A stretch of 12,942 nucleotides of DNA from an uncultured Clostridia bacterium (GCA_946405475.1 CAMJHI010000037.1:1-12942), one strand, 5' to 3'. Counted from the first letter of the stretch, positions 1-6,523 are shown. A program made the numbers and translations. The notes: generated from the sequence alone by a model not told the origin.

Positions 1-2
1 CT

Positions 3-1691
3 TCAGGAGGCTATTATAAAATTGTTAATAAACTCTCCTATAATGTTCTTGACGCAGATAATCCGACAAACGGAACCATTGTTTCCGGAGCCAATGTTCA
101 AATGTATGAGGATCTCGGCGGGAGCAATCAATTATGGTCACTCAAGCTCAGCAACCCGCCGCTGAACCTGTCCTCGACCTCCGTCACGGTTAATGAGGGC
201 AGCTCCAAAACGGTCAACTGCACGTGCGGCCGGGAGACCTACGGCAAAACTTTTTCCTACTCGATTGCAAATTCCGTTTGCTCCGCCAGTTGGGGCAGTT
301 GGAACGGCATGACCCTGCCGCTGACCATCACCGGCAGAATCAGCGGTACCACAAAGATCACCGTTACGCTGAAGGATTCTGACACCGGCATCGTCTATAA
401 CACCAAAACCATCACCGTGACCGTGCCCGACACCACCAAGCCGACTGCTACTCCGATCTCTGCCACCCGCAATGTGGCGGCTTCGCAGACCGCGACGTCC
501 TCTTTGCTCGACAACGTCGGTCTGGCCGGTTATTACTGGGGCACCAGCTCCTCTTATTCAAGCAACCCCTACACGACGGTGAGCGGTAAGAGCATGAGTT
601 TGTCGAAAACAGTATCTGAACCCGGCACCTACTACCTGACCGCCAAGGACACGGCGGGCAACGTTTCCATCACCGTTTCCAAAACGTTTTACAGAACCAC
701 GCTAAACGCCAACGGCGGCTCGGTTTCACCGACGAGCGTGATCACGGACGGCGGCAACAGCTTCGCCCTGCCCACGCCCACGCGAACGGGCTACACGTTC
801 AGAAACTGGAACACCAATTCCGGCGGCACGGGCACAGCGTACTATTCCGGAACGAGTTATAAACCGACCGGCAACAGCACGCTTTACGCCCAGTGGACGG
901 CGAACACCTACACCGTTTTGTTCAACGGCAACGGCGGCTCGGGCGCGCCCGCGAACCAGACCAAGACCTACGGCCAGACGCTGACGCTCAGCTCGACCAA
1001 GCCCACGCGCACGGGTTATACCTTTAAGAACTGGAACACCAAGGCCGACGGCTCGGGCACGAGCTATGCGGCGGGCGCGAGCTACACCGCCAACGCCGCC
1101 GTAACGCTTTACGCGCAATGGCAAAAGAACGAGGCGACGCTTCAGAGCATTTCGGTCAAGACCAACCCGACCAAAACGACCTACACCGTCGGTGAAACAC
1201 TGAACACGGCCGGATTGACCCTGACCGCAACATATTCCGACAAGAGCACGCAGACCATCACAAGCGGCTTCACGTGCAGCCCGACCAAGCTCGATGTGGC
1301 CGGGTTCCGCACCGTCACGGTCAGCTACGGCGGCAAAACGGCTACCTTCGGCGTTACGGTCAATAACCCGGCGTTAATTCAGGGCAAGGTCAAAGCCGTT
1401 GCCGTCAGCGACGTGTCGATCTACTACAAATCCTCCACCACCCTCAAGCCGACCGTTACCGCCGACGATGGCGTGAAGTACACAGTCAAATATGAATCCT
1501 CCGACCCGAACGTGGCGAGTGTTGATGCAAACGGCAAAGTGACCGGCGTCAAGCGCGGCGCGGCGATCATCACCTGCACGGTCACCGACGAGTTCGGCAA
1601 CGAAGTGAAGGCTTCCTGCGTCGTCACGGTCGATTATTCCGTGTGGCAGTGGATCATCATTATCCTGCTCTTCGGCTGGATCTGGTACTAA
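3..1691 (+). CDS. Modular cell-surface protein: ricin-type lectin, InlB-type repeats, bacterial Ig-like domains, C-terminal membrane tail (5' partial)
   Basis: The frame is open from base 3, so the true start lies upstream; the ATG at 102 is internal. Bases 3-155 encode the end of a ricin B-type lectin domain (YYKIVNKLSYNVLDA, then a closing NQLWSL, the QxW-type signature). Two beta-rich Ig-like stretches follow (about 155-430 and 430-700). Next come two InlB/Listeria-Bacteroides repeats (699-896 and 909-1121), each with GYTFxNWNT and ending LYAQW. A Big_3-like domain (about 1140-1370) and a Big_2-like domain (about 1383-1637, with SSDPNVASVDANGKVTGV) come last. The protein ends in a hydrophobic, tryptophan-rich segment (1641-1688, WQWIIIILLFGWIWY) with no LPXTG motif and no positive charges after it. 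The family is extracellular, and the role is probably carbohydrate binding or adhesion. Any catalytic domain would be in the missing N-terminal part. Domain types are confident; the substrate is unknown. Confidence 0.88.
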   Translation, partial: SGGYYKIVNKLSYNVLDADNPTNGTIVSGANVQMYEDLGGSNQLWSLKLSNPPLNLSSTSVTVNEGSSKTVNCTCGRETYGKTFSYSIANSVCSASWGSWNGMTLPLTITGRISGTTKITVTLKDSDTGIVYNTKTITVTVPDTTKPTATPISATRNVAASQTATSSLLDNVGLAGYYWGTSSSYSSNPYTTVSGKSMSLSKTVSEPGTYYLTAKDTAGNVSITVSKTFYRTTLNANGGSVSPTSVITDGGNSFALPTPTRTGYTFRNWNTNSGGTGTAYYSGTSYKPTGNSTLYAQWTANTYTVLFNGNGGSGAPANQTKTYGQTLTLSSTKPTRTGYTFKNWNTKADGSGTSYAAGASYTANAAVTLYAQWQKNEATLQSISVKTNPTKTTYTVGETLNTAGLTLTATYSDKSTQTITSGFTCSPTKLDVAGFRTVTVSYGGKTATFGVTVNNPALIQGKVKAVAVSDVSIYYKSSTTLKPTVTADDGVKYTVKYESSDPNVASVDANGKVTGVKRGAAIITCTVTDEFGNEVKASCVVTVDYSVWQWIIIILLFGWIWY

Positions 1692-1710
1692 AGCGAGCTT
1701 TCGCTCTATT
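1692..1710 (+). terminator. Weak hairpin after the surface-protein gene
   Basis: Directly after the stop codon, AGCGA (1692-1696) pairs with TCGCT (1701-1705) around a GCTT loop, followed by CTATTT. The stem is only 5 bp and the T tract is interrupted, so this is a weak candidate terminator. Confidence 0.3.
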
Positions 1711-1730
1711 TGAAGACTGAAGACTTAAAA

Positions 1731-1784
1731 CTGAAAAATGAAAAATAGTGAAGTCGCAGGCTTCCGCAATTCTTCATTCTTCAG
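1731..1784. repeat. AT-rich imperfect palindrome between two genes
   Basis: The left arm CTGAAAAATGAAAAAT (1731-1746) and right arm ATTCTTCATTCTTCAG (1769-1784) are inverted copies matching at 14 of 16 positions. The 22-base loop between them is GC-richer. Both mismatches would be A-C in plus-strand RNA but G-U wobbles in minus-strand RNA, so the hairpin is better in a minus-strand transcript. A further partial inverted copy (TTCAATTTTCAG) lies within 1785-1800, and GAAGACT is directly repeated just upstream (about 1712-1725). The composition contrasts sharply with the GC-rich genes. It may be a member of a dispersed intergenic repeat family; a related sequence occurs at 8740-8761. Confidence 0.5.
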
Positions 1785-1813
1785 CATTCAATTTTCAGTA
1801 TTCTTGACGGAAT

Positions 1814-1843
1814 TTGGCAACGGCAAAATCCGTAAGTCATAAT
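1814..1843 (+). promoter_or_regulatory. Candidate sigma-A-type promoter for the lipoprotein at 1889
   Basis: TTGGCA (1814-1819) and CATAAT (1838-1843) each match the consensus at 5 of 6 positions, with an 18-base spacer. The predicted transcript would begin near 1850. It would carry a small hairpin (CAGCCC 1852-1857 with GGGCTG 1868-1873) just before the ribosome binding site GAAGGGGG. Confidence 0.45.
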
Positions 1844-1888
1844 CCCCCGGACAGCCCTCATATACATGGGCTGGAAGGGGGATTTGCC

Positions 1889-2419
1889 ATGAAACGGCTT
1901 TTTCTTATTTTGCTGCTGCTTTGCGTCGGGCTTTCCGGCTGCTCGCGCGTGGGCAGGGCGGACAGCCTCGACCTGCTGGCGGCGCTGGCGGAGCGGGGCG
2001 TTGACGTGAGCCTTGACGAGGTCGTCAGCGGCGCCGATACGCTGACCGAAAGCGGCTGCGTTGGCGCCGTCCGGCTGACTTTCGGTTCTGACCAAACCGG
2101 CCGGGTCGAACGCGTCGTGCTGACCTGCATGGACGCGTCCGACCCTGATTTTTTACGGCTGTCGCAGGCCTTGACCGAAATCTATTGCGGCGTTTCACCC
2201 GCGTTTTTTGACCGCATCCGGCAAACGCTCACGGCCGACGCCGAGGCGGGCGGCGTGCAGCAGTGCCGCACGGAGCAATACCTGTTTTCCTATTCCGCCG
2301 ACGCCATGGGCGCAGCGTTCGTCATCGACAACCAGCTCCTTCACCCCACCGAGCCGCCGACCGTGACCGTGCGCGCGACCGTTCCTTTACTGAAAGAACC
2401 GGAACCCGCGCCGCGGTGA
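1889..2419 (+). CDS. Small predicted lipoprotein, unknown function
   Basis: The product is 176 residues. It begins MKRLFLILLLLCVGLSGC, a short charged start, a leucine-rich core and an LSGC lipobox with the lipidated cysteine at residue 18. It is therefore predicted to be exported and anchored to the outer face of the membrane. The start at 1889 was chosen because the signal peptide begins there and a GGAAGGGGG ribosome binding site lies about 8 bases upstream. The same frame is open back to an ATG at 1814, but that would put 25 polar residues in front of the signal peptide. The mature part is acidic, has no motif I recognise, and ends in a proline-rich tail (EPEPAPR). Its last 33 bases overlap the 3' end of the opposite-strand PRC-barrel gene. 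Confidence 0.75.
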   Translation: MKRLFLILLLLCVGLSGCSRVGRADSLDLLAALAERGVDVSLDEVVSGADTLTESGCVGAVRLTFGSDQTGRVERVVLTCMDASDPDFLRLSQALTEIYCGVSPAFFDRIRQTLTADAEAGGVQQCRTEQYLFSYSADAMGAAFVIDNQLLHPTEPPTVTVRATVPLLKEPEPAPR

Positions 2420-2680
2420 CGGCTTGCACGGCGGCGGAGGCGGCGGGGGATCGTAGCAGACCAGAATCGTGTCGTCACCCACCACGTCCACGTCGCACCA
2501 CGGAATGTGCAGGTCGTTGTCACACCCGCAGCGCAGCCATTTGCCCCCGCGGCAAACGATCAGGCAGGCGACCTGCCCGGTGCAAACGTCGATCTCCACG
2601 TCGCACACATGGCCGAGACGGCAGCCGTCTTTTTTGTTGATCACCTCTTTTACGCGCAGTGTTTCAATGCAGTGCTGCAA
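2387..2680 (-). CDS. YlmC/YmxH-family PRC-barrel protein, cysteine-rich
   Basis: The product is 97 residues. The core from LRVKEVINKKDGCRLGHVCD to HIPWCDVDVVGDDTILV follows the YlmC/YmxH pattern (KEVIN..DGCRLG..CDVEID, then IPW..I..IGDD.ILV). This is a PRC-barrel fold found in sporulating Firmicutes; its molecular role is poorly known. The start is TTG at 2680: AAGGAGG (2690-2696 on the complement) sits 9 bases upstream, and no in-frame ATG is available. Eleven of 97 residues are cysteine (about 11%), spread along the whole chain, and the C-terminus carries seven consecutive prolines followed by CKPSPRRGFRFFQ. Small cytoplasmic PRC-barrel proteins are not usually so rich in cysteine, so metal binding or disulfide cross-linking is possible. 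The gene is convergent with, and overlaps by 33 bp, the lipoprotein gene, and is divergent from the mannosidase. Confidence 0.82.
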   Translation of the reverse strand: MQHCIETLRVKEVINKKDGCRLGHVCDVEIDVCTGQVACLIVCRGGKWLRCGCDNDLHIPWCDVDVVGDDTILVCYDPPPPPPPCKPSPRRGFRFFQ

Positions 2681-2737
2681 TGTTTCATCCCTCCTTTCTC
2701 ACAACAATCATATGAAAGAAAATTTACCGGAATACGC

Positions 2738-2754
2738 AAAGAAAGTCTTTCTTT
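2738..2754. promoter_or_regulatory. Perfect inverted repeat upstream of the mannosidase gene
   Basis: AAAGAAAG (2738-2745) and CTTTCTTT (2747-2754) are exact inverted copies around a single T. The element lies between the divergent PRC-barrel and mannosidase genes and overlaps the likely -35 area of the mannosidase promoter, so it may be an operator. It is purine/pyrimidine-biased, and a low-complexity coincidence is possible. Confidence 0.35.
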
Positions 2755-2776
2755 TTCCTTTTTGTTGTGCTACACT
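2748..2776 (+). promoter_or_regulatory. Possible promoter for the mannosidase gene
   Basis: TACACT (2771-2776) is a fair -10 box. The hexamer 17 bases upstream, TTTCTT (2748-2753), is a poor -35 and lies inside the inverted repeat, as would fit a regulated promoter. The predicted leader is about 25 bases and contains the AGAGGAGG ribosome binding site (2791-2798). Confidence 0.3.
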
Positions 2777-2807
2777 GAACCCAACGTGAGAGAGGAGGAT
2801 TTTTTGC

Positions 2808-5800
2808 GTGAAATTTTTGAACAACAAGCTCAGCGTGTTTTTGCGGCAGCTCGAACCGCTGATGATCGACGAATCCGTTGAAGTGCTCGACTGGCTCTTC
2901 AAGCCCTGCGGCTATAAGCCCTCCGGCGACGACCTGCCCACGGTGGACGACACCTGGCAGACCATCGGTCGATATGACCGCTGGGGCGACGCTGAGGACG
3001 GCCACGGCTGGTTTTATAAAAAAGTGATCTTGCCCGATTCCATGAAGGGCAAAGCGGTGCGGTTTTATTTCCACACCGTGCCCGATCACGCCAATGTCGA
3101 CCGTGAGCCGCAGTTTCTGGTTTACGTCAACGGCGCGATCACCCACGGGGTCGATCAGAACCACCGCTACGTCGACCTGCCCGCGGGTGACGAATTCGAT
3201 ATTTTTGTTTACGCCTACACCGGGCTGCACGCCTGCCGCCACTACGTCGTGTCCAAGCTGTTCGTGATCAACGAAACCGTTCAGAAGCTGTATTATGATC
3301 TGAAGGTGCCGTCCGACGCGCTGAGAATGTTTGATGAAAACGACAAGAATTACACCGATATTCTCACCGTGGCCAACGAGGCGGTGAATATGGTCGACCT
3401 GAGCGTGCCGCGTTCCGAAGCGTTTTACCGTTCCGCCGCCGAAGCGCTCGACTGGTTTGAGGAACATTTTTACAACGGCTTGTGTGAGGATCAGGGCGTG
3501 AACGTCATCTGCATCGGCCACACGCACATCGACGTGGCGTGGCTGTGGACGCTGGCGCAGACCCGCGAAAAAACCGTGCGTTCTTTCTCCACCGTCGTTG
3601 CCATGATGGAAAAATACCCCGAATACAAATTCATGTCCTCGCAGGCGCAGCTTTATCAGTTCGTCAAAGAGGACAGCCCGGCGACCTATGAAAAAATCAA
3701 GCAGCTCGTCGCCGCCGGCCGGTGGGAAGTGGAAGGCGCCATGTGGGTCGAGGCCGACTGCAACCTCACCTCCGGCGAAAGCCTGGTGCGCCAGGTGATG
3801 TTCGGCAAGCGCTTCTTCCAGCAGGAATTCGGCGTGGACAGCAAGGTGCTCTGGCTGCCCGACGTGTTCGGCTATTCGGCCGCGCTGCCGCAGATTTTGC
3901 GCAAGAGCGGCGTGGATAAGTTCGTCACCTCCAAGATCAGTTGGAACGAATACAACATGCTGCCGTGCGACACGTTCCATTGGAGCGGCATCGACGGCAC
4001 CGAGATCTTCTCTCATTTCCTCACGGCGCAGCGTTTCCGCAAGGGTGAAGCACCCCGCACCAACACCACCTACACGGCCATGCTCGAGCCGGATTACATC
4101 AAGGGCACGTGGAACCGCTACCAGCAAAAGCACCTGAACAACGAGGTCATCATCACCTTCGGTCACGGTGACGGCGGCGGCGGCCCGATGGAAGAGCACA
4201 TCGAGACCCATCGCCGGCTGCAAAAGGGCCTGCCAGGCGTGCCGAATACAAAAATCGAGTTCGCGGGCGAGTTTTTGGAACGCATCAAAAAACGCACCGA
4301 AAACAACCCCAAGCTGCCCAAATGGGTGGGCGAGCTTTATCTGGAATTCCACCGCGGCACCTATACCTCCAACGCGCTGAACAAGCGCAACAACCGCAAG
4401 TGCGAGTTCCTGTATCAGAACATGGAGCTGTTCTGCGAAATGGATCGCCTGCTCAACGGCAAGGACTACCCGCAGGAGACTATCAACAAAGGGTGGGAGT
4501 GCATCCTGCTCAACCAGTTCCACGATATCATCCCCGGCTCCTCCATTTTTGAGGTTTACGAAGAAAGCACCCGCCAGTATAACGAGATCAAGGCGGCGGG
4601 CAGCGCCGTGCTCGATCAGGCGCAGGCCGATCTGCTGAGCCAAATCCAGACCGACGGCGGCATTGCCGTGTTTAACCCGCTTTCCTTCACCCACAGCGGC
4701 GACGTGGCGATCGACGGCAAGCACATTTACGTGCGCGACGTTCCGGCGAAGGGCTGGAAGGTCGTGCAGGGCGACGAGAGCAAAGGCACTGTCACGGTCG
4801 ATAAAAAGCACATGGAAAACGATTTCTTCGTGCTGGAGTTTGCCGAGGATTACACCATCCGCCGCCTGTATGACAAGCGCGCCGGCCGCGAGGTGCTGCG
4901 CGAAGGCGAACGCGGCAACGTGCTCGAAGCCTATGAAGACTTCCCCCGCGAGTACGACGCCTGGGAGATTTCCTGCTACTACAAGGAAAAACGCCGCGAG
5001 ATCAGCGACGTCAGCGGCGTGGAGATCGTCGACGACGGCAGCCGCAATGGCGTGAAGATCACCCGCAAATTCCTGCGCTCCGTGATCGAACAAACCGTCT
5101 GGTTCTACGGCGACACCGACCGCATCGACTTTGAGACCGCCGCCGACTGGAACGAGGAGCATCTGCTCATCAAGGCCGCTTTCCCCGTGGAGATCAACGC
5201 CGACAAGGCGACGTATGAGATCCAGTTCGGCTCCGTCGAGCGCCCCACCCACAGCAACACGAGCTGGGATGCCGCCAAGTTCGAGGTCTGCGCCCACAAA
5301 TACGCCGATCTGTCCGAAACCGATTTCGGCGTGAGCCTGCTCAATGACTGCAAATACGGCCACGATATCCACAACGGCGTCATGCGCCTGACCCTCATCA
5401 AGTGCGCGACGAGCCCGAACATCCACGCCGACCGCTGCCATCACGATTTCACTTACGCGCTGCGTCCGCACGTCGGTTCGTTCCGCCACGCGGGCACCGT
5501 GGAGGCTGCCTACGACCTGAACAACCCCCTGTGCGCCGTTCGCGTGGGCAAGCAGAGCGGCTCGCTGCCCGAAAGCTTCAGCCTTGTGACCTGCTCCGCG
5601 CCCAACGTCGTGGTCGACACCGTCAAGAAGGCGGAGGACAGCGACAGCACCGTCGTGCGCCTGTATGAAAGCTGGAACAAGCGCGGCAGCGCCACGCTCA
5701 CCTTCGGCGTGCCGTTTGAAAAATGCTGGCTGTGCGACCTGATGGAAAACGAGCTGGATGAGCTGCCGGTGGTCGACAACACCGTGACCTTGCCCGTCAA

Positions 5801-5834
5801 GCCGTTTGAGATCATCACCATCAAGCTGAAATAA
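2808..5834 (+). CDS. Glycoside hydrolase family 38 alpha-mannosidase
   Basis: The 1008-residue product hydrolyses alpha-mannosidic bonds, judging from its family. Residues 1 to about 230 form the N-terminal beta-sandwich typical of this subgroup. The catalytic domain carries HTHIDVAWLW (zinc ligands H238 and D242), WLPDVFGYSAALPQ (D352, the expected nucleophile), FGHGDGGGGP (451-460) and LNQFHDIIPGSS (H572, D573, the expected remaining zinc ligand). The family's middle helical domain begins near YLEFHRGTY (residue 511), and beta-rich GH38 C-terminal domains fill the rest. There is no signal peptide, so it should act in the cytoplasm on imported mannosides or glycan fragments. The GTG start at 2808 has GGAGG at 2794-2798, 9 bases upstream. 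No transporter, sugar regulator or other glycosidase lies next to it here. All expected active-site motifs are present and the length is normal for the bacterial/MAN2C1-like subgroup. Confidence 0.95.
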   Translation: MKFLNNKLSVFLRQLEPLMIDESVEVLDWLFKPCGYKPSGDDLPTVDDTWQTIGRYDRWGDAEDGHGWFYKKVILPDSMKGKAVRFYFHTVPDHANVDREPQFLVYVNGAITHGVDQNHRYVDLPAGDEFDIFVYAYTGLHACRHYVVSKLFVINETVQKLYYDLKVPSDALRMFDENDKNYTDILTVANEAVNMVDLSVPRSEAFYRSAAEALDWFEEHFYNGLCEDQGVNVICIGHTHIDVAWLWTLAQTREKTVRSFSTVVAMMEKYPEYKFMSSQAQLYQFVKEDSPATYEKIKQLVAAGRWEVEGAMWVEADCNLTSGESLVRQVMFGKRFFQQEFGVDSKVLWLPDVFGYSAALPQILRKSGVDKFVTSKISWNEYNMLPCDTFHWSGIDGTEIFSHFLTAQRFRKGEAPRTNTTYTAMLEPDYIKGTWNRYQQKHLNNEVIITFGHGDGGGGPMEEHIETHRRLQKGLPGVPNTKIEFAGEFLERIKKRTENNPKLPKWVGELYLEFHRGTYTSNALNKRNNRKCEFLYQNMELFCEMDRLLNGKDYPQETINKGWECILLNQFHDIIPGSSIFEVYEESTRQYNEIKAAGSAVLDQAQADLLSQIQTDGGIAVFNPLSFTHSGDVAIDGKHIYVRDVPAKGWKVVQGDESKGTVTVDKKHMENDFFVLEFAEDYTIRRLYDKRAGREVLREGERGNVLEAYEDFPREYDAWEISCYYKEKRREISDVSGVEIVDDGSRNGVKITRKFLRSVIEQTVWFYGDTDRIDFETAADWNEEHLLIKAAFPVEINADKATYEIQFGSVERPTHSNTSWDAAKFEVCAHKYADLSETDFGVSLLNDCKYGHDIHNGVMRLTLIKCATSPNIHADRCHHDFTYALRPHVGSFRHAGTVEAAYDLNNPLCAVRVGKQSGSLPESFSLVTCSAPNVVVDTVKKAEDSDSTVVRLYESWNKRGSATLTFGVPFEKCWLCDLMENELDELPVVDNTVTLPVKPFEIITIKLK

Positions 5835-5842
5835 CAAAACAG

Positions 5843-5874
5843 AGAGCCGGGGTCATTTGATCCCGGCTCTTTTT
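5843..5874 (+). terminator. Strong intrinsic terminator of the mannosidase gene
   Basis: AGAGCCGGGGTC pairs with GATCCCGGCTCT (5843-5854 with 5859-5870; 12 bp including one G-T pair) around a four-base loop. TTTT and further T-rich sequence follow. It starts 8 bases after the stop codon. Read on the minus strand it is also followed by a T-rich stretch, so it may act in both directions. Confidence 0.9.
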
Positions 5875-5878
5875 GTGC

Positions 5879-5913
5879 AAAAAATCGGCCGCAGGCGGTG
5901 TGCGCTGCGGCCG
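5879..5913 (-). terminator. Intrinsic terminator of the minus-strand lipoprotein gene
   Basis: CGGCCGCAG (5886-5894) and CTGCGGCCG (5905-5913) form a perfect 9-bp GC-rich stem with a 10-base loop. On the minus strand this is followed by A and then six T (complement of 5879-5884). It lies just past the stop codon of the lipoprotein gene at 5928. Confidence 0.85.
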
Positions 5914-5927
5914 GTCGGCTCGGTTCC

Positions 5928-6359
5928 TTATTTGGCTGTCGTGGTGGCGGTGGGGGCGTCTTTGGGCGCTTGACCCAGGTAGACGATCTGACCCTTTTCG
6001 GCCATGCTCTCCAGATCGATCTTGTTGAAATCCTTGTAAGAGCCGTCTTCAAAGATCAGGCGGATGTCATACAGACTTTTGGCGCCGATGGGGTAGGAGA
6101 TTTGAAGCCCCATATTTTTGTGGAAATAATCCTCCGGCAGAATGTTGTCGCTCCAGTCGCTTTCGGTGGAACGCTTGTAAAACAGCTTCACGGCGTCTTT
6201 GCCGCTCATGTTGGCAATGGTAACCTTGCCGTAAGAAACGGTCACGTCTTCGCCGTCTTCCATCTCGGTCGTGTTTGCGCCGTCACGAACGCAGGCGGTG
6301 ATTGAAAACAGGCAGACAACGGCTAACAAAGCGGCGAGCAGTTTTTGAACGGTTTTCAT
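5928..6359 (-). CDS. Small predicted lipoprotein, unknown function
   Basis: The product is 143 residues. MKTVQKLLAALLAVVCLFSITAC is a lipoprotein signal peptide with an ITAC lipobox and the modified cysteine at residue 23. It is therefore predicted to be on the outer face of the membrane. An AAGGAG ribosome binding site (complement of 6369-6374) lies 9 bases before the ATG. The mature part contains VTIANMSGKDAVKLFYKRSTESDW and later YDIRLIFEDGSYKDFNKIDL. This looks like a compact beta-sandwich of the kind in which 'N.SG..i..ly......W..n.L' is followed by 'yDirl.fedG'. That resemblance is from memory of small exported proteins and gives no function. The threonine/lysine-rich end (PTATTTAK) is probably disordered. 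It has its own promoter and terminator, so it is a single-gene unit. Confidence 0.78.
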   Translation of the reverse strand: MKTVQKLLAALLAVVCLFSITACVRDGANTTEMEDGEDVTVSYGKVTIANMSGKDAVKLFYKRSTESDWSDNILPEDYFHKNMGLQISYPIGAKSLYDIRLIFEDGSYKDFNKIDLESMAEKGQIVYLGQAPKDAPTATTTAK

Positions 6360-6419
6360 GGCGATTAACTCCTTTTTGATGAGCGGCTTTGATTGACCGC
6401 AATTGTTTTCGGTTTTTTC

Positions 6420-6448
6420 ATTTTATCATTTCCACTCTGAAAATGCAA
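6420..6448 (-). promoter_or_regulatory. Promoter of the minus-strand lipoprotein gene
   Basis: On the minus strand, TTGCAT (complement of 6443-6448) and TAAAAT (complement of 6420-6425) are separated by exactly 17 bases. Each box is 4-5 of 6 to the sigma-A consensus. It is back-to-back with the aminotransferase promoter, with only 8 bases between the two -35 boxes. Confidence 0.6.
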
Positions 6449-6456
6449 CAAAAAGT

Positions 6457-6484
6457 TTGACAAAAGTGCGTACTGTGTTATAAT
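6457..6484 (+). promoter_or_regulatory. Consensus promoter for the aminotransferase-trpS operon
   Basis: TTGACA (6457-6462) and TATAAT (6479-6484) are both perfect consensus hexamers, with a 16-base spacer. Transcription should start near 6491, leaving a leader of only about 19 bases before the GTG at 6510. Confidence 0.85.
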
Positions 6485-6523
6485 AAACCCATATTTTACG
6501 CAGAAAAGAGTGATTGTTACGCA
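6467..6523. repeat. Three copies of the hexamer TACGCA around the aminotransferase promoter and start
   Basis: TGCGTA, the reverse complement, lies in the promoter spacer (6467-6472). TTACGCA occurs at 6496-6502 in the leader and again at 6517-6523 in the first codons. The two direct copies are 21 bases apart, about two helical turns. They may be binding sites for a regulator of this operon. Confidence 0.35.

Noticed and set aside
699..1121. Possible tandem DNA duplication in the surface-protein gene
   Set aside because: The two units are InlB-type protein repeats similar in amino acids (GYTFxNWNT...LYAQW) but clearly diverged in bases, so they are old domain repeats and not a recent tandem duplication.
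1814..1888. Upstream ATG at 1814 as start of the lipoprotein
   Set aside because: It would put 25 polar residues before a perfect lipoprotein signal peptide and lies inside the candidate promoter. ATG 1889 has a good ribosome binding site.
2649..2688. Minus-strand ATG at 2688 as the PRC-barrel start or as a 12-codon leader peptide
   Set aside because: It is out of frame with the PRC-barrel gene, runs into a stop after 12 codons, and sits only one base after the Shine-Dalgarno sequence. TTG at 2680 is in frame with a 9-base spacing.
2724..5837. 1037-codon open frame on the minus strand covering the whole mannosidase gene
   Set aside because: The plus-strand frame has complete GH38 motifs. 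The reverse frame gives an A/V/H/D/G-rich sequence without a recognisable domain, as expected opposite GC-rich genes. The same applies to long minus-strand frames opposite the aminotransferase, trpS, the M24 peptidase and the lipid kinase.
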